Of a stretch of 8,869 nt of DNA, positions 1-6,752 are shown one piece after another (the stretch's first letter is position 1; every line of letters begins with the position of its first letter). Origin of the DNA: Bacillota bacterium (GTDB taxonomy: Bacteria; Bacillota; Clostridia; Peptostreptococcales; Anaerovoracaceae); NCBI GenBank assembly GCA_016284485.1, contig JAEEOX010000022.1, forward strand, positions 1 through 8,869, given 5' to 3'. The notes beneath the pieces were generated by a model. It did not search any database, was not told the origin of the DNA, and saw only the letters and a program-made list of their open reading frames with translations. Made by a program: the position numbers and the translations under genes.

Positions 1-1082
1 TCGTCGTCGCCGAAATAGTCCACCACAGTCATCTTGTTCTGTGTAAGAGTTCCTGTCTTGTCCGAGCAGATGATCTGAGCGCAGCCCAGGGTCTCAACGG
101 CGGTGAGCTTCCTGATGATGGCGTTCCTCTTGGACATGTTGGTGACGCCGATGGAGAGCACCACCGTAACAACTGCCGCCAGACCTTCGGGAATGGCTGC
201 AACTGCCAGGGATACCGCGATCATGAAGGATTCGAGGACCACGTCTATGTTGGCTCCGCCGGCCCTCAAAAGCTGCACGGCGAAGACTGCGATACATATC
301 ACTATGACCAGCTTGGTAAGGACCTTGGAGAGCTGAGCCATCTTGATCTGAAGGGGCGTCTGGCTGTCCTCTGCAAGGGTCAGCGCCTCTGCGATCTTGC
401 CCATCTCGGTCTCCATGCCTGTGGCTGTGACCACCGCTCTGCCTCTTCCGTAGGCAACGGTGGAACCCATGTAGAGCATGTTCTTACGGTCGCCCAGGAG
501 CACGTCTTTCTGCTCTTCCTTGAGCATGATGATCTCAGTCAGCTTGGATACGGGCACAGATTCTCCCGTAAGAGCGGACTCCTCCGCCTTAAGGCTGGCA
601 GACTCCAGGATCCTGGCGTCTGCGGGAACAGCGTCTCCTGCCTCCAGGACGATGATGTCTCCCACCACCAGATCCTCCGAGGGGATGACCTGGATCCTGC
701 CGTCGCGGATCACCTTTGACTGAGCCTGAGACATCTGCTGCAGTGCCTCGATAGCCTTCTCAGCCTTGCTCTCCTGGTATACGCCCAGCACCGCGTTGAT
801 GATGACCACTGCCAGGATGATGATCACGTCCGCAAAAGACTCGCCCTCATACACCGCCAGCACTCCGGATACCAGAGCTGCCACCAGAAGTATGATGATC
901 ATCGGGTCCATCATCTGCTCCACGAAGCGCCTCACAAGGGACTTGCCCTTGGCCTCCGCCAGCTTGTTCTTGCCGTTTTCCTGAAGGCGCTTCTCAGCCT
1001 CTTCAGAGGAGAGACCGTTCAGAGAGGTGTTGAGTTCCTCCATCACGCTCTCTTTTTCTCTAAGATAATATCTTTCTTCCAT
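1..1082 (-). CDS. Type II P-type cation-transporting ATPase, N-terminal part (cut by window edge)
   Basis: The 360 N-terminal codons are in the window and the C-terminal half lies beyond position 1. The product is an ATP-driven cation pump of the plasma membrane. Visible in order are a cation-ATPase N-terminal domain (LSSEEAEKRL, then GKNKL, about residues 24-41), TM1-TM2 (about 59-100), the actuator domain with TGES at 172-175, TM3-TM4 with the ion-site motif IPEGL (P298, E299), and the phosphorylation motif DKTGTLT with D341. PEGL in TM4 is typical of SERCA/PMR1-like Ca2+ and Mn2+ pumps, not heavy-metal CPx pumps. The start at 1082 is preferred over the in-frame ATG at 1043 because AAAAGG sits seven bases upstream of it. 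The leader holds a Mn2+-type riboswitch, so I infer Mn2+ (or mixed Ca2+/Mn2+) export, like the riboswitch-controlled YoaB of Lactococcus. Family is certain; ion specificity is inferred. Confidence 0.95.
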   Translation of the reverse strand, partial: MEERYYLREKESVMEELNTSLNGLSSEEAEKRLQENGKNKLAEAKGKSLVRRFVEQMMDPMIIILLVAALVSGVLAVYEGESFADVIIILAVVIINAVLGVYQESKAEKAIEALQQMSQAQSKVIRDGRIQVIPSEDLVVGDIIVLEAGDAVPADARILESASLKAEESALTGESVPVSKLTEIIMLKEEQKDVLLGDRKNMLYMGSTVAYGRGRAVVTATGMETEMGKIAEALTLAEDSQTPLQIKMAQLSKVLTKLVIVICIAVFAVQLLRAGGANIDVVLESFMIAVSLAVAAIPEGLAAVVTVVLSIGVTNMSKRNAIIRKLTAVETLGCAQIICSDKTGTLTQNKMTVVDYFGDD

Positions 1083-1097
1083 TCTTTTTCCTTTTCT

Positions 1098-1119
1098 GCC
1101 TCGCATAAAAAAACGAGGC
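1098..1119 (-). promoter_or_regulatory. Alternative hairpin competing with the leader terminator
   Basis: On the minus strand GCCTCG (1119-1114) can pair with CGAGGC (1103-1098), leaving the seven-U run plus AUG in the loop. The left arm is the same stretch that forms the 3' side of the terminator stem, so the two hairpins exclude each other. It could act as an antiterminator-like fold once P1 has captured the 5' side of the terminator. It ends seven bases before the ribosome binding site and does not cover it. The pairing is visible; the role is inferred. Confidence 0.45.
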
Positions 1120-1153
1120 TCATTACGTATAGACTACCTATACATGAGTCTCG
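1107..1153 (-). terminator. Riboswitch-controlled intrinsic terminator
   Basis: Transcribed toward lower coordinates, CGAG (1153-1150), CTCAT (1148-1144) and GTATAG (1143-1138) pair with CTATAC (1132-1127), ATGAG (1123-1119) and CTCG (1117-1114). The loop is GTAGT, there is a three-base bulge and one mismatch, and seven U residues (1113-1107) follow at once. The 5' arm contains CTCATG, which is also the 3' strand of the aptamer P1 stem, so aptamer and terminator cannot both form. This matches an ON switch: ligand stabilises P1, blocks the terminator and lets the ATPase be transcribed. It may also stop readthrough from thrC. Confidence 0.8.
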
Positions 1154-1228
1154 CACTTTAATGCAAGCCAGATCTAAAATCGAGATTGTTGACTTGCAAC
1201 GTATATTTACGCATGCTACTCCCCCATG
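1143..1228 (-). promoter_or_regulatory. yybP-ykoY family (Mn2+) riboswitch aptamer
   Basis: The minus-strand leader carries the hallmark GGGGAGTAGC at the 5' side, then AAGTCAACAATC, TCTGGCTTGC and a 3' GCGAGACTCATG. These line up in order with the conserved blocks of the yybP-ykoY class as I know it from the Lactococcus example (GGGGAGUAGC, AAGUCGUCAAUUC, ACCGGCUUUG, GCAAGACC). P1 is visible as CATGGG (1228-1223) pairing with CTCATG (1148-1143). The class senses Mn2+ and often controls Mn2+ exporters, including P-type ATPases, which fits the gene directly downstream. The aptamer begins within a few bases of the predicted transcription start. The identity rests on reading motifs, not on a covariance-model score. 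Confidence 0.87.
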
Positions 1229-1238
1229 GGACTTGAAA

Positions 1239-1267
1239 AATATACCACAGAGGGGCGGAAATGTCAA
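1239..1267 (-). promoter_or_regulatory. Sigma-A promoter of the riboswitch-ATPase transcript
   Basis: The -35 box TTGACA (1267-1262) matches consensus exactly. A 17-bp spacer separates it from the -10 box TATATT (1244-1239). The expected start near 1232 places the aptamer at the very 5' end of the RNA. The -35 box begins 13 bases past the thrC stop codon. Confidence 0.85.
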
Positions 1268-1279
1268 CCTGATAAGGCA

Positions 1280-2776
1280 TCACTTTCCGCCGTCGAACAG
1301 CTTTACCTTTTGCTCCATCTCCTCTATGGAGATGACCTCCGAGTGTCTCACCTCTCTCTTGTCCAGGTCCCTTAATCCATAGGGCACGCTGACGCCTGTG
1401 AACTCATTCAGTTTCCTGAGAGCCTCGAAGCCGCTTTCAGTTGCTTCGCAGCCGATAGCCTCTCCCACCGCCTGTGAGAACTTGTATGCGGACGCCGTGG
1501 AGCAGATCACCGTGGGAGTATGGTCCCCCGTCTCGCGGACGTAGTCGTCGTAAACTTTTTTGCACACTGCAGTGTGGGTGTCCATGAGGTAGTGCTCCCC
1601 ATCCCACATATCTCTGATGGTCCGGAGCGTCTCTTCTTCGGTGGCGAAACCTGCGTAGAATCTTTTCAGGCCTTCCTGAAGGGGTTCAGAATCCATGACA
1701 GTGTAGAACTTCAGAAGTTCCAGTGAATTCATCCAGTCCCGTACCAGCTCTGCATCCCTGCCGCTCAGGAGGTACAGCAGCCTTTCAAGATTGGAGGACA
1801 CGAGGATGTCCATTGAAGGCGAGTTGGTGAGCCTGAAGTCCCTGGTCTCAGGTCTGATATCGTAGAGCCCCGTATTCAGGAAATCTGTCAGGACCTTGTT
1901 CTCATTGGATGCCACGATGAATCTGTTGACGGGAATGCCCATCAGATGCGCAAAATACGCAGCCAGGACGTTGCCGAAGTTCCCTGTGGGGACCGCCACG
2001 TTGATGGGATCTCCTGCCTTGATCACGCCTCTCTCTATGAGCTTCACATAAGAATATACATAATATGCCACCTGAGGCACGAGACGGCCGATGTTTATGG
2101 AATTGGCGGAGCTGAAGATAACGTTCTTCTCCTTGAGTTCCGCCCGGATCGCCTCATCATTGAAAATCTTTTTGACCATGGTCTGGCAGTCGTCGAAGTT
2201 GCCCTTGACGGCGTATACCCTGACGTTGTCTCCTTCCTGAGTCACCATCTGGGCGCGCTGAAGCTGGGACACTCCTCCGTCGGGATAGAACACCATAATA
2301 CCGGTGCCCGGCACTCCGGCGAATCCCTCCAGAGCGGCCTTTCCGGTGTCTCCGGAGGTGGCAGTCAGTATCAGGACCTTGTCAGTTATCCCCTCCATCC
2401 TAAGGGATGTGGTGAGGAGATAAGGGAGTATGGAAAGAGCCATATCCTTGAAGGCAGCGGTCTTTCCGTGGTACAGCTCCAGAAAATGAGCGCCTCCCGC
2501 CTCGTTGATCTCGCAGACGTCGGAGGCAGTGAACTTCTCGTCATAGGCGCTGTTCACGCAGTGCTCCATGTCCTCTCTTCTGAAATCGTCGAAAAACGTA
2601 AGGAGCACCTCCAGGGCGATCTCCCTGTAGGTCTTCCCCACCATGTCCTCCGGTCTAAAGGGCAGCGCCGGGATCCTCTCCGGCACATAAAGGCCTTTAT
2701 CCTCTGAGATGCCGCGGATCACCGCCTGGGCTCCCGTAAGTTTGTTAAGACTTCCTCTCGTTGATTCGTAAAGCAT
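1280..2776 (-). CDS. thrC: Threonine synthase
   Basis: This PLP enzyme converts O-phosphohomoserine to threonine and phosphate, the last step of threonine synthesis in the cytoplasm. The 498-residue length fits the long threonine synthase type. The N-terminus MLYESTRG followed by GLYVP is typical of the family. The PLP lysine is in HGKTAAFKD (K110), followed by TATSGDTGKAAL (139-149) and a phosphate-binding PTGNFGN motif in the second half. The start at 2776 is preferred over an in-frame TTG ten codons earlier because the family begins at MLY; TTG would also overlap the upstream gene. The upstream membrane-protein gene stops five bases before this ATG and the Shine-Dalgarno is weak (TAGGTAG), suggesting translational coupling. 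It is the last gene of the operon and no terminator hairpin follows it. Confidence 0.97.
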   Translation of the reverse strand: MLYESTRGSLNKLTGAQAVIRGISEDKGLYVPERIPALPFRPEDMVGKTYREIALEVLLTFFDDFRREDMEHCVNSAYDEKFTASDVCEINEAGGAHFLELYHGKTAAFKDMALSILPYLLTTSLRMEGITDKVLILTATSGDTGKAALEGFAGVPGTGIMVFYPDGGVSQLQRAQMVTQEGDNVRVYAVKGNFDDCQTMVKKIFNDEAIRAELKEKNVIFSSANSINIGRLVPQVAYYVYSYVKLIERGVIKAGDPINVAVPTGNFGNVLAAYFAHLMGIPVNRFIVASNENKVLTDFLNTGLYDIRPETRDFRLTNSPSMDILVSSNLERLLYLLSGRDAELVRDWMNSLELLKFYTVMDSEPLQEGLKRFYAGFATEEETLRTIRDMWDGEHYLMDTHTAVCKKVYDDYVRETGDHTPTVICSTASAYKFSQAVGEAIGCEATESGFEALRKLNEFTGVSVPYGLRDLDKREVRHSEVISIEEMEQKVKLFDGGK

Positions 2777-2781
2777 GCTAC

Positions 2782-3174
2782 CTACCAGAAAATGTATGAA
2801 AACCAAGTATTAAGGAACAATCCGATGGTGTATGACGTTATGTTCAGCACGAATGAGAGTTTCATGGACTCACCCATGCTCTCACCGGTCATGGCCCTGT
2901 AGCAGACAGCCTCGATCACCACGACCGCCGCTTCCAGCACGAAAACGTAGGGCGCAGTCACGTCACCGCTGAAGAACCACCGCCTCCAGAGCCAGAGATC
3001 ATTGTTGACTCTGAAAATGATCAGATTTACCGCCGGGTTGGTGATGAGATTCACCAGGACAGAATATCCCACATACTTCTTGTCCTTCCTGAATATGAAG
3101 ACAGTTATGCCTTCTATCACGATGGTCAGGACAAGCGCCGCACCCAGCAAAAGATAATTGATACTAGAGGTCAT
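2782..3174 (-). CDS. Four-helix integral membrane protein of unknown function
   Basis: A 130-residue, very hydrophobic protein with four likely membrane helices (about residues 5-28, 35-55, 74-93 and 105-125). The second helix begins with an NLITNPAVN stretch (42-50). The third contains two glutamates, E81 and E88, seven residues apart, so on one helix face, and the fourth has the polar pattern NITSY. Conserved-looking polar residues inside helices suggest a transport or channel-like role rather than simple anchoring, but I do not recognise a named family. The start ATG overlaps the last 11 bases of the preceding small gene, and its stop lies five bases before thrC, so it is translated as part of the operon. 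Confidence 0.85.
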   Translation of the reverse strand: MTSSINYLLLGAALVLTIVIEGITVFIFRKDKKYVGYSVLVNLITNPAVNLIIFRVNNDLWLWRRWFFSGDVTAPYVFVLEAAVVVIEAVCYRAMTGESMGESMKLSFVLNITSYTIGLFLNTWFSYIFW

Positions 3175-3400
3175 CTTCTCTGCCCTCTTCTCTGGCCTTT
3201 CTCGCTTTGGAGATCTTCACCACCTTGATGATGGCGAATACTGCCAGAACTACCACAATGGCGATGAGAAGCCAGGGGACCGCGTACAGCACAGTTATTA
3301 CGGGATCGATGGCCACGTCCCTCATCTTGCGGGACTCGTTTTTTGCGAATTTTTTGAAGTATCCCTTCATGACGGATGTGAATTCACTTAAACAGTTCAT
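3164..3400 (-). CDS. Small single-pass membrane protein, paralogue B of the tandem pair
   Basis: A 78-residue protein of unknown function. A basic, Lys/Arg-rich N-terminal region (residues 12-28) precedes IDPV (31-34), then one membrane helix (about 41-63) starting at PWLL, then a charged tail rich in Lys, Arg and Glu. The start at 3400 has a perfect AGGAGG site eight bases upstream, and its ATG overlaps the TGA of the previous gene (ATGA). A longer in-frame extension to 3511 is rejected because it lies inside the previous gene and has no comparable ribosome binding site. The region from IDPV to the tail matches the upstream neighbour closely (PWLL, AVFA, VV and a basic tail), so the two arose by duplication. 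Confidence 0.85.
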   Translation of the reverse strand: MNCLSEFTSVMKGYFKKFAKNESRKMRDVAIDPVITVLYAVPWLLIAIVVVLAVFAIIKVVKISKARKAREEGREDDL

Positions 3401-3672
3401 TTCTTTTCCTCCTTCTTGGAATCCTGCCCGGTCTTTCTCTTCCTGCAGATCCTGACCACCATTATGACTGCGAAAACCGCTATTACTGCCACCGTCGCCA
3501 CAAGGAGCCACGGAAAAGATTGCTCCTCTTCAAATACGGGATCGATGGCCGGTATCGGAGCTACGAGCCCCGGCCCCACTCCTTGTCCCTGATTCGGATC
3601 TATTATCAGGTCTCTCTTCCTGAGTGAGTCTTTCTCTGTCGACTCCATAGAGTGTTCATTGATCGATCTCAT
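3397..3672 (-). CDS. Small single-pass membrane protein, paralogue A of the tandem pair
   Basis: A 91-residue protein of unknown function. Its N-terminal 50 residues are polar with a Gly/Pro-rich stretch (28-42) and two IDP motifs (24-26 and 43-46). One membrane helix follows (about 54-76, starting PWLL), then a strongly basic and charged C-terminus (RKRKTGQDSKKEEKK). The start at 3672 has AGGGGG eight bases upstream and overlaps the end of the transporter gene by 17 bases. An internal ATG at 3648 has no such site. The stop TGA shares bases with the next ATG. With the positive-inside rule, the C-terminus would face the cytoplasm. It may be an accessory or assembly partner of the adjacent transporter, which is inference from position only. 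Confidence 0.84.
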   Translation of the reverse strand: MRSINEHSMESTEKDSLRKRDLIIDPNQGQGVGPGLVAPIPAIDPVFEEEQSFPWLLVATVAVIAVFAVIMVVRICRKRKTGQDSKKEEKK

Positions 3673-4804
3673 TTTTCTTACCCCCTAATGTCTCTTTGCC
3701 TTTCCCCCTGAGCACAGCTGCGATCAGAACTGCCGCGACGAGGATCAGTATCAGTGTCAGATATCTCAGATCTATGCTTCCGGTATCGATCACATACAAA
3801 AGTATATATCCGAGAAGCAGAGCCAGTGTGGAAAGTCCGAAGGCAAAGCCCAGATCCTCCGGCATGGCGTTTACCAGGCCAGCCAAAGTTATGGGCATGG
3901 CCATGTTAAAGAGCAGCAACGATATGCCCATGATCACCCAGGAGCCGTCTCCGGTGAAGAAAAGTATGGCTGAGATAAGCAGGCTGACCACCGCTGTCTC
4001 CAGGGCTCCGAACCTGTCGGCTGCGATCCCTCCCAGAGCCTTCCCCAGGCAGCTTGCGCAGGGGACCAGCAGGATCAGGTATCCTGTCCTGTCGAATCCG
4101 AAGGGCCAGATGAATCCTCCGTAGCTCCTGATCAGCACCGCAAAAAACATGCACGCCACAGTCAGCGCAGGGACTGCGTTTCTCTTGAGCAGGTCGAAAT
4201 GGACGTACTCCTTTAAAGGAGCTGTGATCTCGCACTTCCTGCCTTCTCTTGAACATGCGACGATGTCACGTGCCCAGTTGTCCGTGGTGAAATACAGCAC
4301 CGCGATGGCAACACATACGATCAGTATGGGTAGGAGTGCTCCCTGCCCGCTTCTTCCCAGGACGGTGCCTGTGACCACGCCCAGAGCTCCGGATGAAACG
4401 AAGATACCGGAGGGTGTGATGCGGCCGCCGGAATTCCTGATCACGTCCACGCCGCCCCCCACGTGGAAGCAGGCGTTAAGGATCCCTGCGATGATCAGAG
4501 CCGCCCAGGAGATGACCTCCGTTCTCCAGATCCATATCATGATCAGCGGTATCAGCATCAGATCCGTTCCCTCGATCCCCACTATCTTCTGAAGTTTGGG
4601 GAAACGGTCAACCAGAGCGCCGATCACCGACTGAAGGCCGAAGGCCAGGATGTTGTACAGGAGGATGGCCACGGCTTCCCTGTGCATATATATCGTCCAG
4701 TCCAGGGCAATGTAGATGGTGCCTACGCCCCGGAATGCGATGTACAGGCAGCTCATGTCCACGGCAAAATGTGCAATTGTCCAGCCGGTGAGACTGTTCT
4801 TCAT
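3656..4804 (-). CDS. Major facilitator superfamily-type transporter (Fsr-like)
   Basis: A 382-residue protein with about 12 hydrophobic segments, the size of a compact MFS secondary transporter of the plasma membrane. GALVDRFPK (62-70) sits where MFS motif A lies, between helices 2 and 3. NACFHVGGG (110-118) resembles the FHP/FHVGG motif seen in fosmidomycin-resistance-like (Fsr) MFS proteins, and a second half-repeat signal, GKALGGIAADRFGALE, is visible later. The substrate cannot be told from sequence. The ATG at 4804 has a clear AGGAGG site about 10 bases upstream. It lies 28 bases after typA and overlaps the next small gene by 17 bases, so it belongs to the operon. Subfamily assignment is tentative; efflux of a small metabolite or drug is an inference. 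Confidence 0.87.
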   Translation of the reverse strand: MKNSLTGWTIAHFAVDMSCLYIAFRGVGTIYIALDWTIYMHREAVAILLYNILAFGLQSVIGALVDRFPKLQKIVGIEGTDLMLIPLIMIWIWRTEVISWAALIIAGILNACFHVGGGVDVIRNSGGRITPSGIFVSSGALGVVTGTVLGRSGQGALLPILIVCVAIAVLYFTTDNWARDIVACSREGRKCEITAPLKEYVHFDLLKRNAVPALTVACMFFAVLIRSYGGFIWPFGFDRTGYLILLVPCASCLGKALGGIAADRFGALETAVVSLLISAILFFTGDGSWVIMGISLLLFNMAMPITLAGLVNAMPEDLGFAFGLSTLALLLGYILLYVIDTGSIDLRYLTLILILVAAVLIAAVLRGKGKETLGGKKNEIDQ

Positions 4805-4832
4805 GTCGCCTGATCCTCCTGAAGGGTCATAA

Positions 4833-6743
4833 CTAATTGTTGTATTTTACGGTCTTGGTGACAGGGTCGTACACGCGGCCGGATCTTTTGCGCTCCAGCT
4901 CGTTCAGGATCCTCTTGCGGAGCCTGATGTCGTCGGGGACCACCTCCACCAGCTCGTCGTCGTTGATGAACTCCAGAGCCTCTTCAAGGGTGAACACTCT
5001 GGCCGGGCTCAGCTTGATGTTGTCATCAGAACCTGCGGCTCTCATGTTGGACTGTTTCTTGGCCTTGCAGGGATTGACCACCATGTCGTCTGAACGGGAG
5101 TTCATTCCCACGATCATTCCCTCGTAGACGCGGACGCCGGGCTCCACGAACATCTGGACACGCTCTTGGATGTTGAAGAGTGCATAGGGTGTGCAGACTC
5201 CCTCTTCCTGAGCTATGGCCACGCCGTTTACTCTCTGGGGGATGTCTCCCTTCCATGTGTCGAAGGAGTGGAAACGCCTCACCATGGTGCCCTCTCCGTG
5301 TGTATCGTTGATGAATTCAGTCCTGTATCCCAAAAGTCCTCTGGTGGGGACCAGGTATTCCAGTCTCTGGTAGCCGTTCTCTGCTGCCATCTGGACCATC
5401 ATTCCCTTACGGATGTTGAGCTTGGAGATCACGGTTCCGGCATACTCGTCGGGGACGGAGATCACCACCTCTTCGATGGGCTCCAGAGTCCTTCCGTCCT
5501 CGCCTCTCTTAAGTATTACCTGGGGCTTGGAAACTGCAAGCTCGTAGCCCTCTCTTCTCATGTTTTCTATCAAAACAGACAGGTGCAGTTCGCCTCTTCC
5601 GCTTACCTTGAAGCAGTCGGTGGAATCTGTATCCTCCACCAGAAGGCCAACGTTGACCTCCAGTTCTTTTCTCAGTCTCTCCCTGATGTGGCGGGATGTG
5701 ACATATTTGCCCACCTTGCCTGCGAAGGGGCTGGTGTTCACCATGAAGTTCATGGAAAGCGTAGGTTCCTCGATGTGGATCATTTCCATGGCTTCGGGGT
5801 TCTGAGGATCGCATACGGTCTCACCGATGGAAATGTCGGAGATGCCGGATACCACCACGATATCGCCGGAGCCTGCCTCCTGGACTGCCATGCGCTTAAG
5901 TCCTCTGTATACGAAGACCTGGTTGACCTTCCTCATGACCACTTCGCCGTCTTCCTTGCAGACTGCCACCTGCTGGCCCTCGCGTATTTTGCCCCTGGTG
6001 ATCCTGCCGATGCCCAGACGTCCGATGTAGTCGTCATAGGCCAGGGTGGACACCTGGAACTGGAGAGGCTCCTCGTCCCTGTCGGGATAAGGCTTGCAGT
6101 GTTCTATGATCGTATCGAAGAGCGGAGTCAGGTCGAACTTGCCGAAGCCCTTGGGGCTCTTCTTGATCTTCTGGCCGCCCTCTCCCATGATCTCGATGCC
6201 CTCGATCTCCTTGGGATCGCGGACCGCGATGCCCTGACGGGCGATGCCGTAGAGGATGGGGAAATCCAGCTGATCGTCGTTGGCTTCCAGGTCCATGAAA
6301 AGCTCGTAGACCTCATCCACCACCTCGTCCACTCTGGCATCCTTCTTGTCAAGCTTGTTGATAAAGAGGATGGGGTTCAGGCCCTGCTCCAGAGATTTTT
6401 TGAGGACGAATCTGGTCTGAGGCATGGGTCCCTCCGAGGAATCCACCAGAAGGATAACCGTATCCACGGTCTTCATGATACGCTCTACTTCGGAGCTGAA
6501 GTCCGCGTGGCCCGGAGTGTCCACTATGTTGATCTTGACGTCGTTGTGCATGATGGAGCAGTTCTTGGAGTAGATGGTGATGCCCCTTTCGCGCTCGATG
6601 TCATCCGAGTCCATGACGCAGTCCACCACTTCCTCGTTGTCGCGGAAAACTCCGGACTGATTGAGGAATGCGTCCACCAGAGTGGACTTGCCTGCGTCTA
6701 CGTGTGCGATAACTGCTATGTTGATGATCTTTTCCTTTGCCAT
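4833..6743 (-). CDS. typA: Ribosome-associated translational GTPase TypA/BipA
   Basis: A 636-residue translation factor GTPase that binds the ribosome and supports 50S assembly and growth under stress or cold. The G domain shows AHVDAGKST (G1, residues 13-21), RGIT (G2, 53-56), DTPGH (G3, 75-79) and NKLD (G4, 129-132). An EF-G-like beta-barrel, EF-G III/V-like domains and the TypA C-terminal domain follow, the last with the family signature around PTRGLLGYRTEF and SNMRAAGSDDN. It is slightly longer than the usual 605-615 residues. Part of the difference is a charged Gly/Lys-rich segment of about 20 residues at 180-203, just after the G5 region, where short versions go straight into DLTPLFD. 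It starts nine bases after the racemase stop, with a modest AGG site upstream. Confidence 0.98.
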   Translation of the reverse strand: MAKEKIINIAVIAHVDAGKSTLVDAFLNQSGVFRDNEEVVDCVMDSDDIERERGITIYSKNCSIMHNDVKINIVDTPGHADFSSEVERIMKTVDTVILLVDSSEGPMPQTRFVLKKSLEQGLNPILFINKLDKKDARVDEVVDEVYELFMDLEANDDQLDFPILYGIARQGIAVRDPKEIEGIEIMGEGGQKIKKSPKGFGKFDLTPLFDTIIEHCKPYPDRDEEPLQFQVSTLAYDDYIGRLGIGRITRGKIREGQQVAVCKEDGEVVMRKVNQVFVYRGLKRMAVQEAGSGDIVVVSGISDISIGETVCDPQNPEAMEMIHIEEPTLSMNFMVNTSPFAGKVGKYVTSRHIRERLRKELEVNVGLLVEDTDSTDCFKVSGRGELHLSVLIENMRREGYELAVSKPQVILKRGEDGRTLEPIEEVVISVPDEYAGTVISKLNIRKGMMVQMAAENGYQRLEYLVPTRGLLGYRTEFINDTHGEGTMVRRFHSFDTWKGDIPQRVNGVAIAQEEGVCTPYALFNIQERVQMFVEPGVRVYEGMIVGMNSRSDDMVVNPCKAKKQSNMRAAGSDDNIKLSPARVFTLEEALEFINDDELVEVVPDDIRLRKRILNELERKRSGRVYDPVTKTVKYNN

Positions 6744-6752
6744 TCTCTATAC

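Noticed and set aside
1043..1267. A 74-codon frame through the ATPase leader
   Set aside because: It covers the promoter -35 box, riboswitch and terminator, so it starts upstream of the transcript and cannot be a leader peptide.
1946..2707. A 253-codon plus-strand open frame opposite thrC
   Set aside because: Antisense shadow of threonine synthase with no start signals and no recognisable motifs.
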